Counted from the first letter of the stretch, positions 51,568 to 62,808 are shown. The stretch is DNA of 64,000 nucleotides from Ophiosphaerella korrae (GCA_028456385.1 JALNQF010000032.1:124001-188000); one strand, 5' to 3'. The notes: a model not told the origin generated them from the sequence alone. Translations and numbers: made by a program.

Positions 51568-52500
51568 ATGGCTGCTTCGGCCCAACCTGAGATCCACACC
51601 ATATTCGAACCCAACACAAGTACGTGGCAGTATGTCGTTGCTGATCCTAGAAGCAAGGATGCTGTAGTCATCGACAGTGTCCTCGACTACGATATTGTCA
51701 CAAGTACTATCACCACAACCTCAGCAGATAATTTACTCGACATCATCAAGCGTCAAAACTACCAAATCATCTTCATTCTCGAAACACACGCTCATGCCGA
51801 CCATCTCACAGCTGCCAAATATATCCAACAAATGCTTCTCTCCGCTAGAAAACCAAAACCTCAGATATGCATCGGCAAGCGCATCGACCAAGTTCAGCAA
51901 ACTTTTGCAAAGAAATACCGCATCGATGAGGCCGAATATGTTGGCGTTTTCGACAAATTGCTCGAAGACGGCGAGCGTCTGCCGCTTGGCAGCCTCGAGA
52001 TCGAAGTCCTACATCTCCCTGGCCACACTCCTGACCATGTAGGCTATGTTATTGGGTCCAACGTATTCACCGGCGATTCCATCTTCCTTCCTGACGTTGG
52101 CTCCGCTCGATGTGATTTCCCCGGCGGCGACGCGACTGCTCTTTTCAAATCAATGAGCAAATTACTCTCGCTCCCCCCGGACCTCCACCTCTACTCCGGT
52201 CACGATTATCCACCCAAACAAGGTGACAGCCGTGTAGAACCTCGAGCATTTGCCACTGTCGCTGAGCAGCGGGCAAAGAATAAGCATGTGCATGACGGAG
52301 TTGGTATGGATGAGTTCGTTCAGTGGAGATCGCAGCGCGATGCGACATTAGGTGAACCAAGGCTTCTGCATCAGGCGCTGCAGTTCAATATTCGCGCAGG
52401 ACAGTTGCCGGCGGCCAGTGAGGATGGGTACCGTTTTTTTCATGTTCCTTTGAAAGTCTCGGACGATGCTTGGACATGGGGTGTTGAATCTCAGGGGTAG
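51568..52500 (+). CDS. ETHE1-type persulfide dioxygenase (metallo-beta-lactamase fold)
   Basis: Single exon, 310 aa. The metallo-beta-lactamase metal motif ETHAHADH (His74, His76, Asp78, His79) is complete. It is followed by LPGHTPDHVGY (third His), FTGDSIFLPDVGSARCDFPGG (bridging Asp and the ETHE1/BLH signature GxxRxDFxGG) and YSGHDYPPKQGD (last His). The enzyme is a mononuclear Fe(II) dioxygenase that oxidises glutathione persulfide to sulfite plus GSH. There is no obvious mitochondrial presequence, so it may be cytosolic, closer to the bacterial BLH type than to human ETHE1; this is inference. It is divergent from the YeeE/YedE transporter, suggesting a sulphide or thiosulfate detoxification module. 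Confidence 0.93.
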   Translation: MAASAQPEIHTIFEPNTSTWQYVVADPRSKDAVVIDSVLDYDIVTSTITTTSADNLLDIIKRQNYQIIFILETHAHADHLTAAKYIQQMLLSARKPKPQICIGKRIDQVQQTFAKKYRIDEAEYVGVFDKLLEDGERLPLGSLEIEVLHLPGHTPDHVGYVIGSNVFTGDSIFLPDVGSARCDFPGGDATALFKSMSKLLSLPPDLHLYSGHDYPPKQGDSRVEPRAFATVAEQRAKNKHVHDGVGMDEFVQWRSQRDATLGEPRLLHQALQFNIRAGQLPAASEDGYRFFHVPLKVSDDAWTWGVESQG

Positions 52501-53894
52501 CATGTCGAGATCTGTCAAGAGTAGATCACGCCAATGCCTGAAAATTGAAATCACTGAGACACGCCTGTAGTCCCAAATATTTTAATGTAAGCGATGTTAT
52601 ATTACAGACTGAGGATTTAAATCATAGCATCAACCAAGTGATTGAGTTCACGTGTTAAGAAAATGGTTGCTGCCTGATTTGACTATCTTCGGGAGATGGC
52701 ACTCATTTTCAGGGCATTTTCGTCAACAAATATCAGGAAATGGGGAAGCATTAGGGTGTGTGATCTGCTTATATCTACTGACATAGCTCTTTCCCCAAAA
52801 AGCTCTAGCTTGGGAATAAAATGATGGCTGGCAGACTGGAGTGGGTGACATGCCGTGCTAAGCTTTCAGCTGCGGGGAAAAATGACGCGGACCATTCACC
52901 ACATCACACCATCTCAGCATTCTCAGACACACTATACGATAGAAAATATACCATGAATAATATTAGAATAGACTAAACTAAGAAGTTTCTTTGTATACGC
53001 TTATTCTCGCGTCGTGAACTTACTTTCCTGGCGCCTAAGCCTTTCACAATGCACATGCCTCTTCTCATCCTATCTTTGTTCCATCTAGCCCAACCACAAC
53101 AAACTTCCCGCCCCCTGTAGCTCCTCTAATGCATCCCATCAAACGAGGACTAGCTTTGATTAATTTGATCGTCGATCGATTCGATTACAAACATACTGCG
53201 GATGCCACCCGAGAACCTGGTTGCAACGCCTTGGTCTATAACGTCGGTGAAATGGTAAAGAACAGCAAAGCTATTGTCCAACGGCACGAGTGTGCCATCT
53301 CTTTTGGTAAGCTTTGGGATGCCCTCTCGTCGAGAGAGATACCTGAGGATGGTCTAATGGTTCGATGATAGACGACCAACGGAAAAAGCAGAATTGGGCG
53401 GTCGGTACACCCCTTGCTGGTTGTGACTGGTGAACTTATCGTGAGTCAGTGAGTTAGTCTAGATGACGAGTGCGGCTCGTAGACGGCGCCCGACCACCAT
53501 GGCGGATGCATGCCTCTAGGCATCTCTCTGATGAGACGAATAATCCGGCCAGCGTGAGTAATCACGTCTGAAAGGCACTTCTTGTGCATCCAAAGCATCT
53601 GCCAGTAAGAGCCATCAAGGAGCAATTGGAGGTAGCATCTAGGAGGGTTCAAGAGAAGTTGAACCAGGCGTTATTTTACTTATAAACCTGTAATGCAGCA
53701 CTAATTACATGAGGAAATGAAATGAGATTAATTGGCCAGCGATATAAGTAGATATTTTGCTTTCCTACATCACATGGAGCCCAGCAAGGGCAGATGACAA
53801 GCCTCTACAATTGAACTACAAAGTATAGATAATTTTGAGTTTTCTCCGCCACAACAGAAAGAATTCTCGAGACCATGCGGTAGATATTTATTCA
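52501..53894. other. Intergenic, 1.4 kb
   Basis: One 79-codon frame (53129-53368, +) has an ATG but no recognisable content. Nothing else is seen. Confidence 0.45.
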
Positions 53895-54984
53895 TCAACT
53901 TTCTGGTACCTCGTCCGCCCACGGAATACTCGACTGTGCGCCCGCCTTCTGGACCGTCATCGACGCAGCACGATTTGCATGCGCAATTGCTACATCGAGG
54001 TCGAAGTCAGCCCCATGAGATATTGCCTTCCAACGCGCCACTGAAACGGTATACGCCCCCGCAAAGGTATCACCAGCAGCCGTCGTGTCTACCACCTGGA
54101 CTTTTCTAGCGGGCACAATGCGGCCTCCCTGAGAATCTGACTGTTGTTTCGCCGTCTTGTAGAACACGCCCTGGATTTGGGTCAATTTAGATTAAATTGT
54201 GCTTTGGCTGTCAGGACTTACCTCACCGCCAAGGGTGATGATGACGTTCTTGACGCCTCGGGCGATGAAGACTGCGGCTACTTCGTCCCAATTTGTTGGG
54301 TTTTCTATGCCGGAAAGTATCGCAGCTTCGGTTTCGTTGACAATAAGATGTCCAAGACCTTGATATGCTTCTGCTGGCAGTGGAATTGCGGGCGCCGGAT
54401 TGATGATTGTTTCGACGCCTTTCTTCTGTGCTACCTTCATGTTGTGGAGTACCTATTTCACATCAGCAAAGTAGAGCTAGTAAAACAGCGGGCCGGGAAA
54501 TTATACGTACCACATTGAGTGGTAGCTCCAACTGAAAGAGAGCAACGCTGGCATCCGCGTCAACCAAGTCCGTCTCTTCCACATCGTAATTCGCTCCCGG
54601 GCAAAACATAATCCTATTTTGGCCCGTCCCCGTTTCAACGATGATAACCGCCACCCCCGTCTTTTTTCCTTTCAAGACCTTGACGCCCTCGGTCTTCAAC
54701 CCGTCTGCTCGCAGTGCTTGCAAGAAGCCCGAATGGAATTCATCGTCACCCACAGCCCCAATCATACGCACCTCGATCTCGGAGGCTTCGCCTGCTGATG
54801 CTTGTTTCTGGGTGCGAGATAGACGTGCGCATGCCACAGCTTGATTTGCACCCTTGCCGCCCCACCCAATGTCGAAAGATTCGCTTGTGAGGGTCTCCCC
54901 TCCTACTGGCACTCGGGATGTACGAGTGACGAGATCGACATTGAGAGATCCGATGACAGATATGACGGGGGATTTGGGCGCCAT
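53895..54984 (-). CDS. RBK1: Ribokinase
   Basis: Exons are 54984-54511, 54452-54222 and 54170-53895; introns 54453-54510 (GTACGT...AATAG) and 54171-54221 (GTAAGT...TCCAG) are phase 0; the product is 326 aa, a normal ribokinase length. This PfkB-family enzyme phosphorylates D-ribose to ribose-5-phosphate in the cytosol, feeding the pentose phosphate and nucleotide pathways. The first PfkB signature GWGGKGANQAVACARL (substrate binding) and the second DTTAAGDTFAGAY with catalytic base Asp269 are intact. IINPAPA and LIVNETEA are typical ribokinase motifs. A hydrophilic insert (RTQKQASAGEASEIE) follows the first signature. Confidence 0.95.
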
Positions 54985-55469
54985 TATATCGTTGTATTGT
55001 ACTTGTGATGCTGTATTATAGTCGGAAAAGTGGAATAGTTTATTCGGCTCAATTCGACGCTAGATCGTGTTAGGCCTCGGTACCACCGTTTTTGGTAACG
55101 ACTTCGTGAAACGACTTATGACTTTGTAGGGTATGATAGATATTGGTTAGTGAGACATAGTTAGCGGACTGCCCAAGAAGAATTCGGTTAGAGGTATGGT
55201 TTGTTTATTTTCGAGATTGGGGTACAATGACTCCACAAAGAAGCCAAAGTTTGTGATAGAACCCTAACACATACTAAATGTCACACTATACAACAAAAGC
55301 ATACAGCAACGAGATTTGACAGTGGTTACTTACCAAGTTACTGCACAGCTCAATAGGGTTGTTGGGCAGTGCATTGCGCTTCGGCACACAAACCAACAAT
55401 ACAAATTGCCCTCAGACTCATTGTCATTCTTCCTCCTAATATAACTTACGATAGTTACAACCCTCCCCA
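54985..55469. other. Intergenic, 0.5 kb
   Basis: This is the ribokinase promoter and the 3' flank of the next minus-strand gene. No motif is recognised. Confidence 0.5.
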
Positions 55470-57212
55470 TTAACACGAAAACCTCCCCCCATCGAAATTC
55501 TCCCACGCCTCTAAAACCGCAGCATCCGGCCCATCTTGCCCGAACCTCTTAATAGCCTCCGAAGTATGCCACGGCCCACTGCTAATAATCCTGCTTTCTA
55601 CCTCAGACCAATGCTCCGCATCTTCCGGCCACGTGGGTTTGAAGGCGTGCATGGCGCGTGCCCACGCCTGTTGGATGATCATTTCGTCTTCGAAACACTG
55701 GGTTCTCGCTTCAATGAGATCTTGGATCGTGGGCTGGGGAAGTAGAGTGCACCCGGTCTCTGCGCAATGTCGGAGCGCCTTTGTGCGGAGCTGAGTGTGG
55801 GCAAGGTCAAGCCAATGGGCCTCCTGCTTGCGTTTGGTGACGCAGTTGTCGTAGGATTCGGGATCGAGAGTGCCGAAGTGGCGGCGACTGTTGAGATCGA
55901 AGGTGCAGGTCGATTCTGGGGGTGGGGCGCGTTGCGCTTTGTTATACTGCTTCTCTACATTGTGAAAGTCCCATAGGATGAGGTCGTCTTGCTGGACGCA
56001 GATGTCATGCGGGCATAATCGCTTGATTTCCTGCTTTGCTTCGTCGAGCTCGCCTTCGTAGTAGTTCAGGAGCCAGCGTAGTGACTGTGCTTTGAATTGT
56101 GGGAGCCAACGTTTTGATTCGTGTTTTTCGTGATTGATTTGGTTTTCGTGCAAGTTGATCTCTCGTTTTATCCGATCGATGAATCCCTCGTCTTTTTCCT
56201 TATGGTTGTCATTCCATTTTCCTTCGAGGCGTTCGATCTTTTGGTACACTGCTTCAGCTGCACCTCTCCCAGTCGACGCATGCCTTGCATGTATGAGATC
56301 GACATTAAATTGATTTGAGTCAAATTCTGTCGGCCAGCTATTCCTGCGTAGCAAATCACTTACGAGCTTGGGATCAACGCCCCAACCTTCCTCTCTATGA
56401 GATGTCAACCATGGCGTCCAGGCGAGTGACTGGTATGCCCTTAGAATTCTCTTGAGTAAGGTCGGCGCATCGAACCACGTTCTCCACTCCGGATCGTGTT
56501 CGTTCAAGATGGCTAAGCTTGCTCCAGCGTTGTGTCCGAAAACGCCAGCGCTGGTATGATAATAATGAAAATCATACTCAGAGGCATTGAACCTTGGATC
56601 ATCCTGGTCAACGAAGCTGACCCATTCATCACCGTCAAATACCCGGATGGCATTGCGAGAGGCATCATATAGCATTACAAATGTGACATCGCCATTCCAA
56701 CCTCCGCTTCCCCAGTCAGTTAGTCCAACCATGGCAGGCGTCATGTAAGGATAGTATTTTTCAACGCGTATAGGATCGCAACTATCATCTAAGTGGTCCT
56801 GGCGGCGGAAGTCGATGAACTCACCACCGAAGATCCAGTCTGTTCGCTGCCCGCCATCATCTTCTTGCACCTCGAAGCTGTCTATGTACGGCATGACCTC
56901 CAGGAGACGAAGCACAGCCGAGTCGCGTTTGCAGGGAATAGCCGTGGCATTGATGTAGTGAGGTCCTCGCTTGACGGCAGTTGGTGGGATGAAAGTCATG
57001 TTTACAAAAGTCGTGTAGATATCATTCATGAGAGAAGCGACCTCCTGGAGTTGGTCTTCATTAATAAGATGCGACGCAGAAGTAGGGGTCAACAGTTTGT
57101 AGATAGAAGGGCTAACGAGAAGGAGAATCAAAGGTATTGCGAAAACGACGAATGGATGTTGTAGCCATCGCAGTGAAAGAGTAGTGAGTGGAGGTCGTCG
57201 CGTGGAGTCCAT
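55470..57212 (-). CDS. Orphan single-TM protein, type II topology
   Basis: Single exon, 580 aa from the ATG at 57212; the frame stays open ~160 nt upstream but has no ATG there. A membrane segment (FVVFAIPLILLLVSPSIYKL) lies at residues ~22-41. A luminal or extracellular domain with about nine Cys and N-glycosylation sequons (NMT, NAT, NAS) follows. An acidic stretch (FEVQEDDGGQRTD), an aromatic-rich block (YDFHYYHTSAGVFG) and a charged helical region (GKWNDNHKEKDEGFIDRIKR) come next. It looks like a conserved fungal protein of unknown function. Helix content suggests a coiled coil around 350-440. No catalytic motif was recognised. It is divergent from QTRT2. Confidence 0.75.
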   Translation of the reverse strand: MDSTRRPPLTTLSLRWLQHPFVVFAIPLILLLVSPSIYKLLTPTSASHLINEDQLQEVASLMNDIYTTFVNMTFIPPTAVKRGPHYINATAIPCKRDSAVLRLLEVMPYIDSFEVQEDDGGQRTDWIFGGEFIDFRRQDHLDDSCDPIRVEKYYPYMTPAMVGLTDWGSGGWNGDVTFVMLYDASRNAIRVFDGDEWVSFVDQDDPRFNASEYDFHYYHTSAGVFGHNAGASLAILNEHDPEWRTWFDAPTLLKRILRAYQSLAWTPWLTSHREEGWGVDPKLVSDLLRRNSWPTEFDSNQFNVDLIHARHASTGRGAAEAVYQKIERLEGKWNDNHKEKDEGFIDRIKREINLHENQINHEKHESKRWLPQFKAQSLRWLLNYYEGELDEAKQEIKRLCPHDICVQQDDLILWDFHNVEKQYNKAQRAPPPESTCTFDLNSRRHFGTLDPESYDNCVTKRKQEAHWLDLAHTQLRTKALRHCAETGCTLLPQPTIQDLIEARTQCFEDEMIIQQAWARAMHAFKPTWPEDAEHWSEVESRIISSGPWHTSEAIKRFGQDGPDAAVLEAWENFDGGRFSC

Positions 57213-57503
57213 GGCATATGCCGAACCGGGTTCAAGAGAATGGGCGTATTGCTTGCCATGGACATCCCAAGCGGCAACTCTGTCGTACTTGGCTGGACGA
57301 CGGCTGTGCGGGTACTGCGCTGAAACTTGTCCCCAGGCGATGTGCGAAGGTGACGCGCTGTCACGTGGATGCACAGACTAGCCTGACATTCACAAGCCGC
57401 ACCCCACCTTAGAGAAATTGTTTCTTTGGCGACAAAGCTCTGGTGAGATGAGACGAGATGATCTGGTATAATCCACTATTTTGGAAAACATTGCTCGTAC
57501 ATA
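57213..57503. promoter_or_regulatory. Bidirectional promoter, orphan TM protein / QTRT2
   Basis: The 291-bp region between two divergent start codons holds both promoters. No specific motif is claimed. Confidence 0.45.
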
Positions 57504-59060
57504 ATGCCCAATGAAGCCCCCATGTCGCTGGACCAACTGCCGCCCGAAATGATTGAATTCACCCTGCTCAAGACGACGGGCGCACTGGCACCACGACTTG
57601 CCCGTATATCACTTGGTGGGCGCAAGAGTATTCTGACGCCGGGATTCATTGGCAATACCTCTCGGGGTGTGATACCGCACGTATCGCAGGATAACTTCCG
57701 CAAGAGCTTGGACGATCTTCATGGCGTTTATGTGCCGCTCGAGGACTGCATGTGCCGTCCCTACTCACTCGTATGCTCGCACATTTCCAGCTAACACGTC
57801 ATAGTCATTGAGAAACATCCCCAGCAAACACCACCAATCCTCAACTATGATGTGCCCGAAGCCCTTCGCAGATTCATTGCCCTACCAGACGACCGACTCC
57901 TCATCCTTGGTGCCCGTCGCAATCCACCCATAACCGCCCCTGTTCCAAACACAAACACCGAAGTTGGCCTCTCAACTTCGGTCGGCTTCAGGTCTATGAG
58001 CTCAGACTACTATGCAGCCGCCACACGGAAGCTACAGCCTGATGTGGTGGTGGCGTTGGCCGATATACCCTTTGGCCAGGAATCTGTTGGCACGAAGCGG
58101 AAGGACAAGATGAGTGATCGCACGGAGCTGTGGCTGCGCGATATGATTGCAGCTAGGCGTGCGCTTGACAAAGAAGACAAGAAATGGGCCATCTTTGCGC
58201 CCATGTTGCCTATCGAGCGTGACTTGCAGTCATGGTACCTGGAGCATCTGCTTGACGAAATGCTGGATCACATCAGTGGCGTTGCCATCTACGATGCCTT
58301 TCTGCTCGACGGCCTGCCCGACGAGCTACACCACCTTCCGAGACTCTCCTTCCATGCGCCAGCCAGCCCACACGAACTGCTCCGCCATATCGCCCTTGGT
58401 ATGGATCTTTTTACTGTCCCCTTTCTGGCGGATGCTACCGACGCTGGTATAGTCCTCGACTTCACCTTCCCGGCACCCGCCAAGGACAGCTCGTCGAGTG
58501 TAAGGCATTCTCTAGGCATCGACATGTGGCACAAAGACCATGCCCTCTCCGCCACCCCATTGTCCGAAGCTTGCGCCTGCTACGCCTGCACAAAACACAG
58601 CCGCGCCTATCTCCAGCACCTACTCGCCGCCAAAGAGATGCTCGGTTGGGTATTAATCCAACTACACAATCACGCCGTCCTGACCTCCTTCTTCGCCGGC
58701 GTCCGCGCATCCATCCAGGCCGGCACCTTCGATACTGACGTCGCCGCCTTCACCGCCTACTACGAGCCCGCATTGCCCGAGAAAACAGGCCAGGGCCCGC
58801 GCATCCGCGGCTACCAGTTCAAGAGCGAGGAGCACGCCAAGATGACAAAGAAAAATCCCAAAGCGTACAAGCGGTTCGATGCGGAAAAGATCCTGGAGCT
58901 CAAGGCTGCGCATGGTCAGCAACCAAACAAGAAGCCTGAGATGCAGGATATCATTGATAATGAGGCTTTGCTTGGGCTCGTAGGTATGGAAGATCCTGCG
59001 GTTGGTGTGGAGCCGGTTGCGCAGATAGAGGGGTTGAGGTTGGATGACGATGATCGATAG
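57504..59060 (+). CDS. QTRT2: Queuine tRNA-ribosyltransferase accessory subunit 2 (QTRT2)
   Basis: Exon 1 is 57504-57747 and exon 2 is 57805-59060; the product is 499 aa. The 57-nt intron 57748-57804 has no in-frame GT donor. GCATGT...CTAAC...CATAG restores the family sequence YVPLEDF-IEKHPQQ, so it is called GC-AG. QTRT2 pairs with the catalytic QTRT1 to exchange guanine-34 for queuine in tRNAs for Asp, Asn, His and Tyr. The zinc site CACYAC (Cys338, Cys340, Cys343) with His near 369 is intact (SRAYLQHLLAAKEMLG). SRGVIPHVSQDN and the TIM-barrel segments match the TGT family. An alternative start at 57522 is possible. A C-terminal Asp-rich tail ends the protein. Its presence implies salvage of queuine, which many yeasts have lost. 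Confidence 0.92.
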
Positions 59061-60906
59061 TCCTGTTTTGGCAACAATTGGTTTCTATCGAACAACTCCT
59101 TCTCTGCAACTAGATCGAGCAATGCGACGAGAACGCCGCAGTTCACACACAATCATCGCCCAGAGGGACGATCGAATTTCGTTGTTTCCTCAACCCCTGA
59201 TGCCGCTTGCTCGTTTGGTCTCTGCTGTACTCCAATGCCCTACTTTAGTATAGCTCGTCTTGATTTCTAGCAAGACGTATCTGGGATTCCATTTGACTGT
59301 GCCGGAGTTGAAGACTCGTGCAGCCTAGCTCCTATGTTGCTGACCCTTGGTTGGGATTGCGAGAGATTTCGCCTGTCCACCTCACAACGGAAATATAGAA
59401 TCCCACTGATTGATATCGCGATCTCCAAGTTATTCATTGAATCTGAGGCTCGGAACCGTTTGTATGCGGCAACAATACGACATGGTTACTTTGATCAATA
59501 TAATATTACTTGGTCCATGATGGTCTAGAAGACAACTAGTTCATGACGCACTCTGCTCTCAACGGTTATACATTCTCCCGCAGTGTCGCCGTCATGTTTG
59601 CTCTTTCTAATAATTTCCATGTCATTTTTCGCGCTGGAGGAAACGCTTCGAGAGAATTCTTCCCGGCGCATCCGCGCTCCCCAACCGACCTTCCCGTAGA
59701 CGTGAGAACTTTGGAAGAGCCCCTTTCTTGGTGATGAACAATGTTTGAGTGTCACGTGGCCGCATGGAGACGACTTGAGATAGCTTCGACGCTAAGTTCT
59801 CTTTGTCACGTCATAGGCATGATAAAGTTCTGCTGCAAACATCTCTCAAAAGCAATGGGATGAATAGTCGCTTCTGAAACGCGATGATGTATCCTGTCCA
59901 TTTGCCATGCCGGTTGAAGGATTCGTTTGTCGACTTTGTACTGTTCGAGAGATTAAAGATCGGTAAATGTTATGGAGAGGTTAGCTTTGTGAACAGAACA
60001 ATGAGTGAGAACAATACTATTATTCTGATTGTCTCCAGGTGGGAAAACGAGATTCTGATTGTTAGATAGGCTTCAGCTCTGCTCAAAAGGCACCAGAAAA
60101 CTTACTATCGATTCATTGAGGCAAGAGTGGTGAACCCTTACATTCCGAGTTCCACTTCAACAAGTGGTCCGTTTACCTTGATCAAACCGTCTTTGAAAGC
60201 CCAGCGGTCTTTGATCCTTCAGATATCTCCGTGTTTGAAGTTGGACACAGCAATGGAATAGTGGTATTGCGCAGGGGAAGCTCAAAGACGTCTTTGCAAA
60301 CAGTCGATCATCCAGGCTACGAAGCTCTATCTAAGTCTTTGAGCTACCTACTCGAAAACGCATACCAAGTTTCATTGATCTATAAAACAGACATCTGCGC
60401 CGCGCTAGATTTGCTACGCTTGAAACCATGAGTGGTTGATGGGTGCCATTCACCAAACCAAGAATGAAAGAACACAATCGAAATGAAGATAGAAGTATAT
60501 AAGTGATCAGGGCCTAGATCAGTCTCACTAAGCACTTCTACCGTATTGATTTGATCCGTATCCATGTTTAATCATGAGGGAGGTTAGGCGGATTCTAGCT
60601 ATGGTCATGATTCCGCACCCGTTACTAACCACATGATCTTTGAAAACACACCAAGCACTGGCGATTGTCACCGTTCACCATTGACTCTTTCATTACAGCC
60701 AGGTCATCCGGCACGGGGGTGTTTGCCTGCGGTGGGTTTCGTGCTTGCTAACAAACTGTACCCGTTGCATCCAAAAGTACCTGAACATGTGTGACCCAGT
60801 CCATCTCCTCTCAACTCTGCTGTATTGAATACAACTTTATCGGATCATCGAACCCAACCATATCGAATCCAACCGCATCGAGCAAGCGAACCCGACCGTA
60901 TCGAAC
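59061..60906. other. Intergenic, 1.8 kb, with one possible ORF relic
   Basis: It is mostly featureless. An open frame at 60120-60431 has protein-like composition (listed separately). A short imperfect ~15-bp tandem (ATCGAACCCAACCAT theme) lies at about 60843-60905, just before the protease gene. Confidence 0.45.
60120..60431 (+). pseudogene. Possible coding relic or unlinked exon
   Basis: About 100 codons are open without an ATG at the start. The translation has a globular-looking composition (HSEFHFNKWSVYLDQTVFES, ISVFEVGHSNGIVVLRRG) unlike neighbouring random frames. No family is recognised and no partner exon was found. It could be a fragment of a lost gene or chance. Confidence 0.2.
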
Positions 60907-62808
60907 ATGGCAGAACTAGAACCGAAAATGCAATTCTCATCGAGAGAGCTATGCAGCGTTGCCGCTCAGAAACCTATTCTAAAGCTAGTCGGATCGAGCA
61001 CATGTTCGAAGCCGCTTTACCAGGGGACTTTGTCGACATCAAGTATTTATTCTCTTCTTTAATTGTTCCCATATTCTTCCTCTAACACTACAGCAGCAAT
61101 CAGTATGGAGCAGTTCAGCGAGGAAATGGATACTCGACTTCCCTATCGTGTGGGTTGGCCTAAGCTACCGGTCCTTCCGGTCAATACAGAGCGGGGTAAA
61201 AAGCTCTTCAGTGAAGAATGCTATTCAAAGATCAGTGAAATCCTTCGCGAGCACCGGATTGGCGGGAGTTTTGTCACGGGATATCGATTTAATCGAGGCC
61301 AAGAAGGGAAGCTCACATTCACTATTGTCGTGTATCCCACTGCACGCATAGATTATAGTTCTTGGCCTGTGGCGTTGAGGCAAATTCGCGAGTACATGAT
61401 CTCTCAAGGCAACGATGCGGCTATTGAAATTGTTGACTCCAGGGCTCAGGAGGGGGGCTTGCGTTTCGTCACCCGACCTATTGAGTCAACGGATGATGAA
61501 ATTGTAAGCAAATGGAAAGTGTTCTTTCCCACTCTGCAAACTATCATCGAAAACCATCAGTGGATCAGCTTAGATGTACTGAAGCGGGGTCTGGATATGG
61601 ATTCATGCCGGCCTACCGTCGTGATTACAGCCCGGGATGCCAACTCGTCATCTTGGTGGGACGACACATTGCCCAAACTCCGAAAGGAAGCACCAGAAGG
61701 TTTCGAAATTGAACTCCTATTTGGAGAGAGTATTTTCACTCATGACTTGACCAAGACTATGGAATCAGACGTTACTTCCAAAATCCAGATGGGAGCCTCA
61801 TGTGGTGTCTCAGGTTCTGAAGGTTCCGGAACACTTGGAGGCAGAGTGATGTTGAAGGGTGCTAGTACAAAATTTGGGCTTACTAATCATCATGTCCTTT
61901 GTCGTGGGCAGAATATTCCTCAGAATGAGTGTGCACGACCTGACCACGGATATGATATTTCAGTTGTTTCACCCTCGGATGACGATCACCGATCCAGGCA
62001 AAGTCAGCTAGAGGGATCTATAGAAGTAGTGAAAGAAAGGATCTCCAAATATCAGAACGGTATGTCCCCTGCCCCCTCCTATCAGCGTTCAATGCAGTCT
62101 ATCCAATCAGAATATAAAAAAGCAGTGGCTGATAGGGCTTGGATAGATACCTTCGATCGCAACATAGGCAAGGTATTTGCTTCCTCCGGTTTCAGATCTG
62201 CCGCCTACGATGAAACTACTCGAGGACTGAAAGACAAAAGCGGGCAATACCTGGAGTGGGCCTTGGATTGGTGCTTGGTAGCACTTACAAAAGGCGATAT
62301 TGATAACAAAGTAGAAAGTCCTCCGCATTTGCTGAAAACGAAAATACGAGAAGGCGCAGCTGTTGACCATTATCGTAAACTGAATGGCGCTATAAAGATC
62401 AACGTGGTCAAGAAAGGCCGAACATCGGGGTGGACTACAGGCATAACATCTCATGTGGCAAGTGTTCTGAATGGCGAAGAATTTCCAACCTCTGAGTATT
62501 CCGCTATCCATGCCCTCAACCAAGATGACTTCAAAGTATACAAGCGCCCTGTGCTATGCTATACTGTGGTTCCCACCAACCGCCTGGATAACACATTGAC
62601 GACCTTCATGCGGCCAGGCGATTCTGGGAGCTTCGTGCTTTTGGACGATGCTGGAGAAACAGCCAAGGTCGCTGGGCTTGCTTTTGGCTCAAACACTGGA
62701 TCAAACGTTGGTTACATGACTCCGTTCCGAGTTGTGGACAGAGACGTCGAGTATGTTACCGGCCGCGCCCTTGATTACCCTTCGTTTGCTGGCGTTGTCG
62801 ATGGATAA
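60907..62808 (+). CDS. Trypsin-fold (PA clan) serine protease-like protein
   Basis: Exon 1 is 60907-61042 and exon 2 is 61094-62808, giving 616 aa. The 51-nt intron 61043-61093 (GTATTT...CTAAC...TACAG) joins LSTS-TAISMEQFSEE in phase. The exon-1 ATG has an ideal context (AACATGG). If this exon is not used, translation could start at 61105. The N-terminal half (~60-290) is a non-catalytic alpha/beta region without a known match. A chymotrypsin-like triad follows: His ~310 in GLTNHHVL, Asp ~436 in ALDWCLVAL and Ser ~555 in RPGDSGSFV. GRTSGWTTG and VAGLAFGS are typical PA-clan strands. There is no signal peptide, so it is probably intracellular. It resembles standalone fungal trypsin-like proteases of unknown role. 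Confidence 0.75.

Noticed and set aside
53129..53368. 79-codon plus-strand frame with an ATG between ETHE1 and ribokinase
   Set aside because: No recognisable domain, no splice partner and ordinary flanks; a frame of this size is expected by chance.
59334..59755. Short open frames on both strands in the 59-60 kb spacer
   Set aside because: No conserved motif and no splice connection to a neighbouring gene.
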